Origin: Tetranychus cinnabarinus
Taxonomy: Eukaryota; Arthropoda; Arachnida; Trombidiformes; Tetranychidae
Length of the DNA stretch: 64,000 nucleotides
Assembly: GCA_022266195.1 (NCBI GenBank)
Contig: WHVY01000001.1
Location: forward strand, 12,462,001-12,526,000
Direction: 5' to 3'
Part shown: piece by piece, positions 1 through 10,921 of the stretch
How positions within the stretch are numbered: the first letter of the stretch is position 1
How the letters are laid out: each line of letters begins with the position of its first letter
The notes under the pieces: model-generated
Database searches by the model: none
What the model was told of the DNA's origin: nothing
What the model saw: only the letters and a program-made list of their open reading frames with translations
Translations under genes and position numbers: made by a program

Positions 1-926
1 ATATTAGTTTATCAATTTTTGACGTAAACCCATAAAAAAAGTACATTGAAAAATATTACATTGAAAGATTATGGAATCAAATTATAAAGATTACTAAAGA
101 GTAAAACTACGAATTCTTTCTTGATAACAAAACTTCTGGTTTTTCAAATTCAATTTCAATTCAAATTCAATCAATAGCAATTTTTCCATCATCCAATATA
201 AGAACTCTGTCTGAATCGAGAATTGTTTGTAAACGATGAGCGGTAGTTAGAATTGTTCATTGATTGAACTTGTCACGAATAGTCTTTTGGATAAAAGCAT
301 CAGTATCCAAATCAATAGCAGACGTAGCTTCATCTAGAGCTAATATTAGATCAAAATACTCTACTGTTAATAAATAAATAGGTACATCTAACACCTTCGA
401 TTAACTAAAATTTTCCTTTTTCAACGCTCAAGAAAAAGATCGTACTTTTTCAAAAAATAATGATTCCACTTCAGTAAAGCTTAATTAATAACTATTCGAT
501 AATAGCTCAACAACTTTTACTTGATTTAATCTTCAACTTTAGTCTTCAACTTTTCATTTTCGTTTTTATTCAATCTTTGATAGAGGGATAAGTTCAGGTA
601 GTGGCAGTTTTAGGTGATCGATCGTTAAGCTCAGTTATATTTGATAAATACTTACAAATAATTTTGGGCTTTTTGAGCAGCGCTCTTGCTAAGCATAAAA
701 TTTGCTTCTGTCCGACACTCAAGTTCGACCCTTCTTCTGTAACATTATATTCAAGACCTTCACTTGTATTGAGGACAAAATCTTTGAGTGTAACCTGCGA
801 AAGCCAATCCCATATTTGTTCATCTGAATAATTTTGAAAGGGATCCAGGTTGAATCTCAGTGAGCCACTAAAAAGCACTGGATCTTGAGGTATAATTGCT
901 AATCGAGATCGAAGTGTGTGCAAAGG
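1..926 (-). pseudogene. ABCC transporter fragment, exons 7 (3' part) and 8 of NBD2
   Basis: This is a second copy of the last two exons of the ABCC gene at 24,335-32,601. The exon 7 part (about 655-926) keeps the Q-loop region (IIPQDPVLFSGSLRFNLDPF), the signature LSVGQKQ and the same GTAAGT donor. The exon 8 part (about 1-340) keeps the Walker B and D-loop motif LDEATSAID. It is dead: a Cys codon (TGT) of the intact copy is TGA at 257-259, and the C-terminal stretch is disrupted by extra AT-rich sequence around 145-185. Homology stops at about 926, where transposon-derived sequence begins; the matching piece resumes at 1,893. Confidence 0.85.
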
Positions 927-1086
927 TACCCTCATTAAACTTTGAAAAGCCTCAAAATCGAGAAAGAACAGACCCAAAGGCAAAAATAAAGAAAGCAGAA
1001 TTTTAAGTCAAGCCTAAGTTTTAATCTTTTCTAAAATGAGCAAACCTTTTCCAAAACAAAACACCTTTTGTCCAAAAAGATAAACC

Positions 1087-1810
1087 TCAATTTTGGATCG
1101 GTTCACCAATCAAACTCTCAGAAACATAACGCATCACATTTCTCCAATAAGCTTGACAATTATCTTGATCACTCATCTCTGATGCATCTCTAATTGCAGT
1201 GAAGACTTGTGCGGCTGTAGATGGTCGAAGTCTTTTTACATAATATTTCAATTGTGAAAACGTGTTCTCGATCGAATTGAGAAATGAAGAATATGGATGA
1301 AGCAATATTAGCTCATGTCCCTTTGCAGTAATACATTGCTCAACTTGCAAAGAATGATGAAATCGGACATTTTCCATGATAATGAAATGCTTTTTTGCGG
1401 TTAAATTCCATGAATTATTTCAACCAATCTACAAAATCAAGCATGTAAGCATTTTCTTGAACTTGGTAAAATTCAAGGTTTCGGATTGAAATGGCTGCAC
1501 AAAAGCTACAGGAACTTTTGATACTTTTTTGATTGATAATGCACTTTATCTAAGTAGTTTGCCAGTGTTTGTATTGACACTTCCATGTTGAATCCAGTCT
1601 CAATTCTATCGGCAAGATCTTGTGAAGTCCTCTGACAATCATCCTCAACCAACCATTTAACATTTCAATTTGTTGTTGGCTCAACAAAAGTTTATCATGT
1701 CCTCTTGATCTAACATTTGCACCAAATTTTCGCCATGTTTTGATATTTTTACGAACAATTTCATATTTGACGGAGTAGAGTTCAGTTTTACTTTCTTACC
1801 ATAAGATTTA
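1087..1810 (-). mobile_element. Decayed IS630/Tc1-type DDE transposase
   Basis: Reading leftward, several frames give a helix-turn-helix-like N-terminal stretch (about 1,560-1,800), then a catalytic-domain part with DFVDWL, MENVRFHHS (the MDNARIHH-type motif with the second Asp changed) and PYSSFLNSIENTFSQLK, which matches the LPPYSPxLNPIEN...K block holding the third catalytic acid. At least two frameshifts separate these parts, so it is not functional. It lies exactly where the ABCC fragment is interrupted (926-1,893), so it most likely came in by insertion into that pseudogene. I did not find clear terminal inverted repeats. The subfamily is uncertain. Confidence 0.7.
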
Positions 1811-1892
1811 ATTATCAATTCTGAGGTATCATTCGATGCACTCTATTGAAAAACTAAAAACACTAAAGTGTCGACTTGAATAGGTCAGTCGA

Positions 1893-2285
1893 TTCAGTTC
1901 TAACAAAATTCCAATCTTTTCTTTGGGCTCAATCTTGACTGTAATGCCTTTGATTATCAATTCAGTGTCAACGCAATAACGGTTTTAAAAACCATTAAAT
2001 TCAATTGAACCTTTTTCTGACCAAATATTGAAACTTTTCTTGACTTTGAAATACATTTATCCATCGATTAGCAACAATACTAGGATAAGCACAGGATTGG
2101 TTGATGTCAATTTATTGATACATTTTAGACATAAATTGGCCTGTTTCACTGAAGGCTCGAGTTGTACTGAGTCCATTCAATATCTCATTGAAATATGAAT
2201 AGATTGGCAATCTGGACACAGATTCAAGTCGTTACAATTGTCGAGATGAGAAAATATAAACCCGTTGTAGAACCAACTTGGGTTT
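1893..2285 (-). pseudogene. ABCC transporter fragment, middle of exon 7
   Basis: The segment is closely similar to exon 7 of the intact ABCC gene (24,912-25,990), from just after Walker A back into the TMD2 end around the QRVYISSSRQL motif. It lacks the central part of the exon (the stretch between the IVANRW and EKGSIEF equivalents) and has internal shifts, so it cannot be read through. Together with 1-926 it forms one broken copy interrupted by the transposase relic. Confidence 0.8.
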
Positions 2286-2821
2286 AAAAACCAATTGGCT
2301 TTTACTCAAAAAAATTACAAATGATAGAGCTATGATTCCTTGTTCGGTCTTACAACTATTTCTTAGCTCTACATGTTAAGATATAAAGATTTTTCCATTA
2401 TTTCTTAGCAAACAAGTCATAGAAATATAATAATTGAATTGAATAATAAGGTAGGTAATTGAAACCATTTCTTCGATGGCCTAAAAAAACCAGTAAATTG
2501 ATCACGAAATGTTAGATTTATAAATTGCGCGGTTCAAATAGATATGCTTCTATACAAGATTTGCAACTGCTTTTTACTCTTGTTTCACCGGTAAAAAAGC
2601 AATTTTGTACGAGTTTTTTAACAATAACTTGATCTTCTTGATAGGATCATGATTTTTTTATGCAATGTTCACAATAAAATGAAATCTTGTTTTGAGCCCT
2701 TATTCGAATGATTTTCAATTGTGTGCCCTATTATACATATCTTATATGAATAATGTTATATGAATTTCAAATCGTGTTGCCTGTTGTACTGTTGGTTTTT
2801 GTTGTGTTCCCGTGTTCTCAT
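2286..2821. other. Non-coding spacer
   Basis: This AT-rich stretch lies between the ABCC fragment and the protease-like frames. I see no conserved domain, long reading frame or repeat boundary in it. Confidence 0.5.
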
Positions 2822-3226
2822 TTACGCGGGAGACATCAGCATTTGAATCCCCGACGAGCACAATCCCTTACACTGGTGGTCGTACTCTATTGTCAGCATC
2901 ATAACCTCCACTAAGTAGCCTCGCAAGCACACACCAAAGATATGACCAAAAGTCGTTTCTAACGGTACTGGTGACCTATGTACATTGATGATAGCAGTTT
3001 CATCAGCTCCTACAAATGCCTGAATTTCAGTCGGAAGCTTGGTTTTGTAACAATAATGGTGGCCTTGGTCAACTCTACGAAATTCGATCATAGAATCTCC
3101 ACCTGAGATGTGTCTGTCCAAGTGATGAAACCTATTTGGACGGTCTCCTTCCGCACGCATTATGTCGGACATTGGAGGACACTTTGTGGCACTTCCTAAA
3201 ATCCTAAAAAATGAGATTTTCACCAT
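2822..3226 (-). CDS. Unrecognised reading frame next to the C48 protease fragment
   Basis: An open frame of 134 codons overlaps the end of the upstream protease frame by 23 bases. It is rich in His, Cys and charged residues (for example HHLDRHISGGD and HHYCYKTKLPTEIQ) and has higher GC than its surroundings. I do not recognise a family. It could be a further part of the protease-bearing gene or element read in a shifted frame, or a chance frame. No start signal or splice sites support it independently. Confidence 0.25.
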   Translation of the reverse strand: MVKISFFRILGSATKCPPMSDIMRAEGDRPNRFHHLDRHISGGDSMIEFRRVDQGHHYCYKTKLPTEIQAFVGADETAIINVHRSPVPLETTFGHIFGVCLRGYLVEVMMLTIEYDHQCKGLCSSGIQMLMSPA

Positions 3227-3602
3227 TTATGAGGCGTCTATTGATATGTCCTCGAGTTGTTTTGTATGCAGTTATCTCACAATGTAAATTAAAAGTGCAA
3301 ACATCAGACAAAACATAGACTCCACAATCGTATCCATTATCTTGTTGCGGAATATCTTGCTTGTTGATTGCTGAACATTCGTATTGTGGAAATCTCTTTG
3401 AGAAAAAATCATGTAAGGCCATCAAATCAGGAGGATCACTTTTAGCGATGGAATCATAATAACTTATTGATGAGTTGATTACATTCACGCAAATTAATGC
3501 CCAGTTTCGTGATGATGGTAAAAAAATCGGGAAAAAGATCGATTGGAATTGATTGATGTCGATAGGGAGTTTAAGATCAAGGGGATAGTTTATTTGTTTC
3601 AT
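3204..3602 (-). pseudogene. Ulp1/SENP-type C48 cysteine protease fragment, catalytic His replaced
   Basis: The 132-residue frame matches the C-terminal catalytic half of Ulp1/SENP SUMO-type proteases. NWALICVNVINSS corresponds to the family's HW(S/A)L... strand, YYDS carries the catalytic Asp, and QDIPQQDNGYDCGVYVL carries the oxyanion Gln and the nucleophilic Cys. The catalytic His position is Asn, so the fragment should be inactive as a protease. The frame starts abruptly and lacks the N-terminal part of the fold. Such domains occur in host deSUMOylases and in some DNA transposons. A PHD finger exon and a zinc-finger-like frame lie upstream on the same strand (5,827-5,235) and may belong to the same gene or element. 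Confidence 0.6.
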
Positions 3603-4095
3603 TTTAGTGTAAAAAAGGTACTAAATGAATAAGTTTTATAAAAAGTTTTAGATTTTTGAATGACAGGAAAGCATCAATTGCATTATCATTGCAATTTGTA
3701 ATCTTTTGGAGGAATTCTTTATCTCTTGCTGTCAGAAAAATATAATCTACAAAAATTTTAAGTTGCACTTTTCCTCTATCCACTGAGAAACAAGATTGGC
3801 ACCTAACATGTTAAAAGATGTTCAGAATTCTTTGAATTTGAAACTTAAAACTCACAAGCTTAAAGACACACTTATGCTGGAATTCGATTTTTATGTTGCA
3901 GTCATTCCACGCATGCGTCAAAAAGCTATTCAGTCGAACAAGCTCGGTTTTGATGACTAAATGTCACTTTTTAATTGATTTTATTGTTAATCTTGGTGAT
4001 TAAATTTTAATTTTCATCAATGTTGTGCTTCTGTGCCTTACAGTGCACCATTTTAAATTCAATTGTTATTTTAAACCAGCTTCAATCATTTTAAG

Positions 4096-4684
4096 ATGAC
4101 CAACAAAAGTGAGGAGACTAATCCTGTAAGTAATTTCATCATCTATTTTCGGCTTTTTCGTATTTCGTATTTTGGTTATGTAATTCTGATCATTTTATTT
4201 TATTCTGTGTTTCAGCCTTCTCCTTCTCCATCTCTCATCTCCAAGTATTTTAAGTTTAAGTATTTTTCAGTTAGAAGTTAAAATCTGTGAAGCAGAACTA
4301 GATGCGTTCTTTCCTTGCACATTGGAACATGACGCTGAAATCAATGGAAATTGATATGCGTGCGTTAGTTATCTGCCCTATTTAGAGGAGGCGAAGTTTT
4401 TACAATTAAGCAGCGACTCATATCCCTTTCAAGAAGCAGAACCGGGGTTACCAACTGGGAAAATTGTGAGGCAAGAAGCACCAAAAAAAGGAGCAACAAT
4501 TTGGTACTGCCCGTATTGTGCTGCGCCTTCCATCAGTGGAAAAGCGCGAATTGTTCGACATGTAAATGCGCGGAAATCAGTCACTGGTGGAAACATTAAA
4601 AACACCCTACCAGCCTGTAAAGTAAGACAAGTACTCGAGCCGAAAGCAAAATTGGAGAAAGATATCAAATCTTATTCAGTCTGA
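4096..4684 (+). pseudogene. Zinc-finger-like gene remnant with one intron and one in-frame stop
   Basis: A start at 4,096 reads ten codons to a GTAAGT donor (4,126). A TTTTTCAG acceptor near 4,270 then restores a frame that runs to 4,684 with a single TGA in the middle (around 4,350). After the stop comes an acidic/aromatic stretch and then a Cys2...His motif (WYCPYCAAPSISGKARIVRHV) suggestive of a BED- or C2H2-like finger, followed by a Lys-rich tail. I do not recognise the family. The single stop and the plausible splice sites suggest a recently broken gene or transposon-derived gene, but the exon join is my inference. Confidence 0.4.
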
Positions 4685-4788
4685 AGACATTTTAAAACAA
4701 ATTTTATTTTTGTACAAATCGATGAATTGTAATTCACGACCAAACTTTTTAAAAACAAAATTTATTGAATGATTAATCAATACCAAAA

Positions 4789-4962
4789 ATGAAATTTCCA
4801 AAAGATGAATTGATTTCAAGTAAATCTGGAGACCGAGAGGAGTCAAGTGCTGATCATGGGGGTGAAACCCTTTCCTTTACTAATCCTGAATATGGCTGGT
4901 GGAACTATGGAAATTCCTTCCGAAACTTCATTGTGGCGTCTCCTATGGCAATATGGTGTTAA
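4789..4962 (+). CDS. Small unrecognised reading frame (57 codons)
   Basis: The frame starts with a Lys-rich segment and contains an acidic stretch (GDREESSADHGG) and an aromatic run (NPEYGWWNYGNSFRNF). This composition is unlike the surrounding AT-rich spacer, which is the only reason to list it. It follows the zinc-finger-like remnant on the same strand by about 100 bases and could be a further exon of it. Confidence 0.2.
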   Translation: MKFPKDELISSKSGDREESSADHGGETLSFTNPEYGWWNYGNSFRNFIVASPMAIWC

Positions 4963-5234
4963 ATTTTTTTCTAGCCTAGATTTTTCAAATCTACATTCAG
5001 AATTAGTTCAAGATTACACTTGAGTTATCTCTTTGACACAGATAATTATATATAACTAACCACTTTTTTTATTTTTTCAGAACTGACTTGCAAAGGTTTT
5101 TTGAAAATTAACTTACCTTCAAGGGCAGCTATATTTATTTAATAACTTAAAGTAATTGAACAGTTTCAAAAAAGAATTGAATACCAATAAGAGTTGTGAA
5201 TCTTTTATTAACATAGCAAAGAATTCAATAAAGC

Positions 5235-5465
5235 CTATTTGCACAAGATGAATATCCAGTCTTTAGGATCTCGATTAAAAGTATGTTGATTCAGCAACCA
5301 GTCGAGCACGTTTTTTGTTTCTACAACTTCGATATGAAGTTTCAAATTAAATGCACGATTAGTAATATAATCACATATTTCACAATGGTATTTGTAATTA
5401 CTGCTGAGTTTAGCACTTAAGATCCTGATATATTCTTGATATTTTTCTTGCTGCTCAAGCAGCAT
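5235..5465 (-). pseudogene. Degenerate single C2H2 zinc-finger frame
   Basis: The 76-codon frame opens with a Gln/Glu-rich helix, then YHCEICDYITNRAFNLKLHIE, which matches a C2H2 finger through the first His; the second His is absent. It sits between the PHD exon (5,691-5,827) and the C48 fragment (3,204-3,602) on the same strand, so the three may derive from one multi-domain gene. Confidence 0.35.
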
Positions 5466-5690
5466 TGCAATTTACCTTTTCAATTCAAAGCACAGTCAGG
5501 ATAAACTGAATTTTGGTGAGTTGTGGCACTAGACATATCGGCGAAATCTGAAACACTAGGTAAAGTAATCGAATCCTTGGAACATTCCCTGTTTATTTTG
5601 AATAAAAATTAAGCAAGCAATGTAATCAGAAGAATAGTAGAGTCAATAATAAATAATAGAAACATTAGAAAATAAATGCAGTTTTTATAC

Positions 5691-5827
5691 TCAGCGCATT
5701 TGAAGAAATCTTTTGATGGTCGCCTTTCAAGGCCAATGCATCTATTGTGAAACCAATTCATGCAGCAATCACATAAAATGGCGGCGCTCATTTTCGTTGA
5801 CTTCTCACATGCGGCACACAACCATAA
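5691..5827 (-). CDS. PHD finger exon
   Basis: The exon encodes a nearly complete PHD zinc finger: Leu-Trp-Leu then CAAC (first Cys pair), ILCDCCMNWFHNRCIGL (second Cys pair, Trp, the His and the next Cys) and FFKCA before the exon end. An AG precedes it at 5,828-5,829 and a GTATAA donor follows at 5,690-5,685, so the last Cys would come from the next exon, which I did not identify. PHD fingers usually read histone H3 tails, but in arthropod genomes they are also common in transposon-derived proteins. The nearby C48 protease and zinc-finger remnants on the same strand favour a mobile or domesticated element. Confidence 0.5.
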
Positions 5828-6270
5828 CTTTTTTTGTTATTTACTTTCGAAATGTAAAATTCTAATGATGCTTGATCCATGTATCGATGAATGCTCTCAG
5901 TTTTTTATTTCGGTATTCCAGAACTTTTGCCATGTTAGAAAAGAGACAGACTCAAGATCTTCTAAACAAATTCGAACTACTCCATTTATAATGGCATTTG
6001 TTGCTTGCTCGCCAACAAGCCAACTAATCATTCCTGGTAAAATCAAGTACATAAATATACAATTAGCAAAACGGTAACCAATACCAAACTCACAAAAGTT
6101 AACTTATTAGGTTGTCAGGGCCAAAATGGCGGAAGTTTGTTTTTGAATAATTTTTTATTTATTGATCCATTCTTTTACTACTTTTAGAAGCTCAGATTTA
6201 CTAAACTACACGATAGATTTAAGAATCGAACTTTTTTGTCTTTCTGTTTTCTTTCTATTCTTATTCCTAG

Positions 6271-6652
6271 CTTTATGTGATTCATGGTCTATATGTATCG
6301 ATCATAGCCAAAGCCCAAGTAAAACTGGATCAAAAACTGAAGGTAACTACAAATATTCCTGCATAAAAATATTAATAGATTAAGCTTTCATTTTGTCTGT
6401 ACTATAACTGAATTTATTCTAAACTCTGGAAATTCTTGATCGCATTCTTAGTCCTTATTGTGGAGCTAAAGTTGGTGATGCATTTAGAGGTTAAAAACTT
6501 CTTGCTGTCTATGTGAGTAGCTAATTAACCTAACTAAGTAATTCAAATTGTTTTTAATCACGCATCTTTATTTTCATTTGCAGTACGTTCTTGAAAATGC
6601 AAGCACGATTATGCTGTTAATTTGTAATCTGCAGTTCATTTCGTCGCAATAA
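6271..6652 (+). pseudogene. Gustatory receptor pseudogene, exons 2-4 only
   Basis: Exon 2 (6,271-6,342), exon 3 (6,423-6,512) and exon 4 (6,584-6,652) match the three small 3' exons of the GR genes downstream, with identical exon lengths (72, 90, 69). Exon 1, which encodes 370 of about 446 residues, is absent. Two further lesions are visible: the exon 3 acceptor reads AA instead of AG (6,421-6,422), and a GAA codon of exon 3 is TAA at 6,492-6,494. This marks the left edge of the GR array. Confidence 0.9.
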
Positions 6653-7462
6653 CTCATCATATACTAGTCTACTTATGACTACAAATAAACGAAAAACATT
6701 ATTATGATTACCCTAGATTATGAATTATGCATTATAAGTAGCTGCAGAAAAAAATTGCGTAACTATTTTAACTACTGACAAGGGGTCGGCATGAAGATGT
6801 AATCGAGTTTCATAGTTATTAACAAAGTTAATAGAGTAATTATGTATTCATTGTAATTTACAACTGACGATTGATTTGTATGGATCCTTTTTGATTTAGA
6901 AACCCTGATTGTTTCTTTCTGAAAACAATTTACTATTATTTAGGAAGATTTAATAAGTTGAACTTACATTACTTCAGTTTGTATTCAATAATACTCAATA
7001 ATTCCAGATATACAAGAACATAAGTGCATGTCGGCCCATTTTCGACTCGTTCGGAGTTAGTTATATATAATAGATGAGCTAACCAATATTTACTAGATAA
7101 AGAAGCAATTTTAAGTTCCCAGAATGTAATGATATTTTTGATGAAAAAATTAAAATTAAAATCAAAAATTAACATCAATCGAAAGCTTAAGGTGTATATA
7201 ATCGCTGAGCAAAATTTGAAACTTCTAATCATTATCATTAATCAGAACTAGTTGAAAATCAAAGTTAATTAATCCGAAAAAAACGGCAAAATTTTTTGAT
7301 ACTTCTAAAGGAAGCTGATTGAATCAATTATTAGAAAGCTATTAAGAAAAAAAACCAAACAAATAAAGAGCATCTTGGGATGCATTAATATAATCACGCA
7401 ACAGCGAAATAAAGAGAATTGGTTAAAACTTAACACTTACAGACGAACAATCATTAAAATTA

Positions 7463-7918
7463 CATGATTTTCAGTTCAGTTGTTAGTGAACTTTTTTTCT
7501 GTATATCTTTTGAGAAAAATATTTTTCTAACCTAATTTTGGTTTCAAGTAAAACCCTAACGAAAAAGTATTATAATTATTTGAACACATGCTCTGTCTGC
7601 ATCTGTCTTTGTCAGCATCAATAGCGCTTTCCCTGTATAAATGCAGTCGCTAATTTATTCGTATAAATTGAAATGCTTTTGCTTTTAAGAGGAATTCATG
7701 TATTTTGATGCTTTTAATCTTTACTAACGTTAATCGAATGCTATTCAAAAATAAGCGTTACCCAAGCATGCAAATCATCGAATTTTCGCAAAAATATTTT
7801 TGTTTAAATGGCTTGAAATTTACCTCTAGTCTGAAAATCAAGAAAAACAGCATAAAAATGAAATGGCATTCATATTTTTGCTTAAAATTCAGAAAAAGTT
7901 CAATTTTTGAACACCCAG
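7463..7918. mobile_element. TA-flanked insertion upstream of the first GR
   Basis: Comparison with the other GR upstream flanks shows 456 extra bases here, bounded by TA on both sides. The right end (GTTCAATTTTTGAACACCCAG) resembles Tc1/mariner-type termini, but the left end is not its inverted repeat, so the element is probably truncated or composite. No coding capacity. Confidence 0.4.
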
Positions 7919-7921
7919 TAT

Positions 7922-8036
7922 AACCAATAAATCAATATGTATTGACATATAAATAAATACATCAATAAAATGGTAAATTTAGTTGAATGAAAGATCTTTG
8001 TATCATTTGAAATTGACCTGTAAACAGTTAAACAAT
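7922..8036 (+). promoter_or_regulatory. Conserved GR upstream block
   Basis: A block containing ACCAATAARTCRATATGT, then ATTGACATAT, a run ending ACATCAATAAAATGG and a GATCTTTGTATC motif occurs 40-250 bases upstream of all six full GR copies. The others are at about 11,362, 14,432, 26,840, 33,813 (split by an insertion) and 38,268. It may be promoter sequence or simply part of the duplicated unit; the sequence alone cannot decide. Confidence 0.45.
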
Positions 8037-8075
8037 AATCGCATCCGTTGATAAGTTAAGTAAAAAATCAATTCA

Positions 8076-9639
8076 ATGTTAGCGTTTGCTAATTGTCGTT
8101 TCACAGTCTTTGTATACGTCATTCTCGAATCCATAAGTCGATGTATTATTCCCTTTCAGGTAAAGACTTTAATTAGGAAATCTTTTGGTTTATTAAATGA
8201 CAATGACAGCGATGAAGAGACTGTCAAATCAATTCAAGTCCTGGAAAATATTGCATTCAGACTGATAATAACCCGTCGAGGGCACCGTCAAGATGAAACA
8301 TCATTTGTCCAACCAAATTTTCACTTCAAAAATAATCTTATTCGTTTTGTTTCGATTCTTAATTTTATAAGGTTTTATCTAATGCTGATTTACAAACAAA
8401 ATGATGGCTTGAATATATTGCTGGCCAATCCCTTCTTCCATGAAAATAGCAGCGACATGATGATATGCTACATCATTGGCGGAGGTATTACACTATTTGT
8501 ATTGCGAGAATATGTTTTGTACCTTGAAGAGACTGGAGCTTACGCGTTACTATGTACTCTTCGTGACATAAAGGTTTCAGGTTTTGACAAAAATATGCTC
8601 AAGTTGACAGCCAACCAGTGTAAATTGTTCCGCTCTTCTTTCCATCTGCTAATCACGATATGGATCAGAACAATTTACGGTGCATTTATTTTTATCCCTT
8701 TTGTATTGACCAGTTTGCGCATTCAAAACCAAGCGATAATCAATAGTGGTCTAGCGATGTATTTTTCATCTTTTTGTTGGATATTTTTAGAATCTTATGC
8801 TTTTATCTTTATATTTGGTGGCTTGATGGACCTAGGAGCTCACATCGTTGTTCTGGTTCCTCTGTACTTATGTCAATTAAAAAGCCTGGTTGAACTGTTA
8901 AAAAAAGTCAAGAGTAAACAGTTTATCGATGACTCTATTATTACAGACATGAATACAGATGTGATTCGTCATATAAACTATTTCGACAACTTGATCGATA
9001 AAATCCGTTACCTTTTCTTTTTCCTTTTTGTACTTGTCTCATTTGGGGCTGATACTGCGATCTTTTTGGGACTGTTTACTAAGGACTATGTAAATTGGAT
9101 AGCAAACTTGCTTGTAATCTGTGGTTTGATTGTACTTTTTATAACTGGAAGTGTTGCTTATGCCGGCGGAGCTTTTTTGGATCAGGTATGGAAACTTATT
9201 GTTTCAAGTATTGAACTTCTGATATTTTTGTATTTCTGTTCTGTTTTCATTCTTATTCCTCAGCTTTATGTGATTCATGGTCTGTATGTATCGATCATGG
9301 CCAAAGCCCAAGTAAAACTTGATCAAAAACTTAAGGTAGCTACTAATGTCCCTCCATGAAATATTAACAGTGCGAGCGTTCATTTATCTTTGAATTCATT
9401 TTAGACTCTGGAAATTCTTGATCGCATTCTTGGTCCTTGTTCCGGAGCTAAAATTGGTGATGCATTTACTGCTGAAAAACTTCTTGCTGCCTATGTGAGT
9501 AATTGTACTTAATACCTGAGAGCATTTTGTTAAATTGTCTTTAACCACGAATCTTTGTTTTCATATGCAGTACGTTCTGGAAAATGCAAGCACGATTATG
9601 TTGTTAATTTGTAATTTGCAGTTCATTGCGCCGCAATAA
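8076..9639 (+). CDS. Gustatory receptor, intact copy 1
   Basis: Predicted seven-pass chemoreceptor of the arthropod gustatory receptor type, acting in the sensory neuron membrane as a ligand-gated cation channel. Exons: 8,076-9,185, 9,264-9,335, 9,405-9,494 and 9,571-9,639. All introns are GT-AG and phase 0, giving 446 residues, a normal GR length. An acidic cytoplasmic-type stretch (DNDSDEET) lies near residue 45, followed by several hydrophobic segments. The last exon ends TIMLLICNLQF, which fits the C-terminal TYhhhhhQF signature of the family. The start is the ATG shared by all copies (MLAF...). It has an extra Ile codon (CIIPF) relative to its paralogues. The ligand cannot be inferred. 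Confidence 0.85.
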
Positions 9640-9989
9640 CTCATCATACTCTAGTCTATTTACGATTGAGAATAAATGAAAAACATGATAAATAATATTT
9701 AACAACAAAAGTAGAAATTCTTTTATCAATCGATTATAAATATACTCGAATGGACACTGAAAAGTATTGAAAATAACGACTTTTCTCAAAGTAACAATGT
9801 TTAAGCGAGCAACGTTTAAACAATTTTTACTGATGCCAGAAGGCCATTGAAAAAATATGTCGACAAAATTTCCACGGACGGCGCTGTTATAAGCGAAAAA
9901 AGTGTTGCGTGACTTTTGAATAACCCAGTAAATCTTTGTTATCACGAACGAGATATTTTTAACAAGATATCTAACTTAGATTATCATTT
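9640..9989. other. Spacer with a probable mariner-end remnant
   Basis: No gene. The first part matches the flank behind the third GR. The stretch to about 9,932 is absent from the flank behind the second GR and ends TTTTGAATAACCCAGTA, which resembles a mariner-type terminus. I could not define its left end. Confidence 0.35.
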
Positions 9990-10160
9990 CATCCTGAATC
10001 GTTAATTTTGACTGCTGCTGCTGAAAACTCTCGCCATATTAACCCTTTGGGCAATATTCAGTTCTCGCCATAGACTTGCTAAAAACATCTGGAAACATTC
10101 TGATCAACCCATTAATCTGGCTTTGGTTCTCCTAATGGTTTATAGTCGTTTGTCATCTTA
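9990..10160 (+). repeat. Recurrent unidentified segment downstream of a GR, copy 1
   Basis: This segment also follows the second (13,211-13,525) and fifth (36,405-36,660) GR copies. In one + frame it reads a hydrophobic start (KTLAILTLWAIFSSRH) then LAKNIWKHSDQPINLALV, and the frame stays open in all three copies. It may be an exon of an unrecognised membrane or secreted protein that was duplicated with the array. Here it is fused to the ABCC fragment at about 10,160. Confidence 0.45.
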
Positions 10161-10164
10161 CGTA

Positions 10165-10921
10165 AATGACAAATATTGTAACCATCAATAGAAATAGTTC
10201 CTTTTGAAGGCTCAATAAGTCGGAATAATGATAAAGTGATGGTCGATTTTCCAGCCCCAGTTCTGCCAACAATTCCAATCTTTTCTTTGGGCTCGATCTT
10301 GGCTGTAATGCCTTTGATTATCAATTCAGTGTCAACGCGATAACGGGTTTCAAAACCATTAACCTTTTTCTGGCCAAATATTAAAACTTTTCTTAACTTT
10401 GCAACACATAAAACTATCGATAAGAACAAAATTGATTGATGTCAACTTTTTGATACATTTTAGACATAAATTGTCTGTTGTGACATATGCATATGTCAAG
10501 CATATGACAAGATCAATCCAACAACACTTGGGTCGAGGGAAGTTCGTGAAATGACAGTAAAACAATGAAGCATCCCATTAACTCTAACCTTACATTTAAC
10601 CATCGATTAGCAACAATACTAGGATAAGCACAGGATTGATTCATGTCAATTTTTTGGCACATTTTAGACATAAATTGGTTTGTTTCACTAAAGGCTCGAA
10701 TTGTACTGAGTCCATTCAATGTCTCACTGAAATATGAATAGATTGGCGATCTGGATACAGATTCAAGTCGTTTTAATTGTCGAGATGAGGAAATATAATA
10801 TAAAACCCATTGGAGGAACTAGTACAGCAGACCAGGTATTAATGCAAATATCAGCAAAGGAATTTTTAATGATATGATATCTAGAGCAGAAACACCTTCA
10901 AAAAGGCCAGTGATCAAATAA
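10165..10921 (-). pseudogene. ABCC transporter fragment, exon 7 with internal rearrangement
   Basis: Starting at the exon 7 acceptor side (about 10,921, with the same TTCCAG context as the intact gene) the sequence follows ABCC exon 7 through TMD2, then is scrambled around 10,410-10,520 by an internal duplication/deletion. It resumes as the start of NBD2 with Walker A (GRTGAGKS) intact and ends abruptly after DGYNIC. The signature and Walker B parts are missing, so it cannot make a functional NBD. Confidence 0.85.

Larger units (their letters stand above)
6890..8075 (+). other. Upstream flank of the first complete GR copy, with insertions
   Basis: No gene seen. Blocks at about 6,890-6,950, 7,295-7,460 and 7,921-8,050 are homologous to the flanks upstream of the other GR copies. 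They are separated by two unrelated stretches, one of which (7,463-7,918) has TA at both junctions and is listed separately. Confidence 0.6.

Noticed and set aside
1087..1377. Independent small host gene
   Set aside because: Its PYSSFLNSIENTFSQLK block is part of the decayed DDE transposase and the frame is broken upstream.
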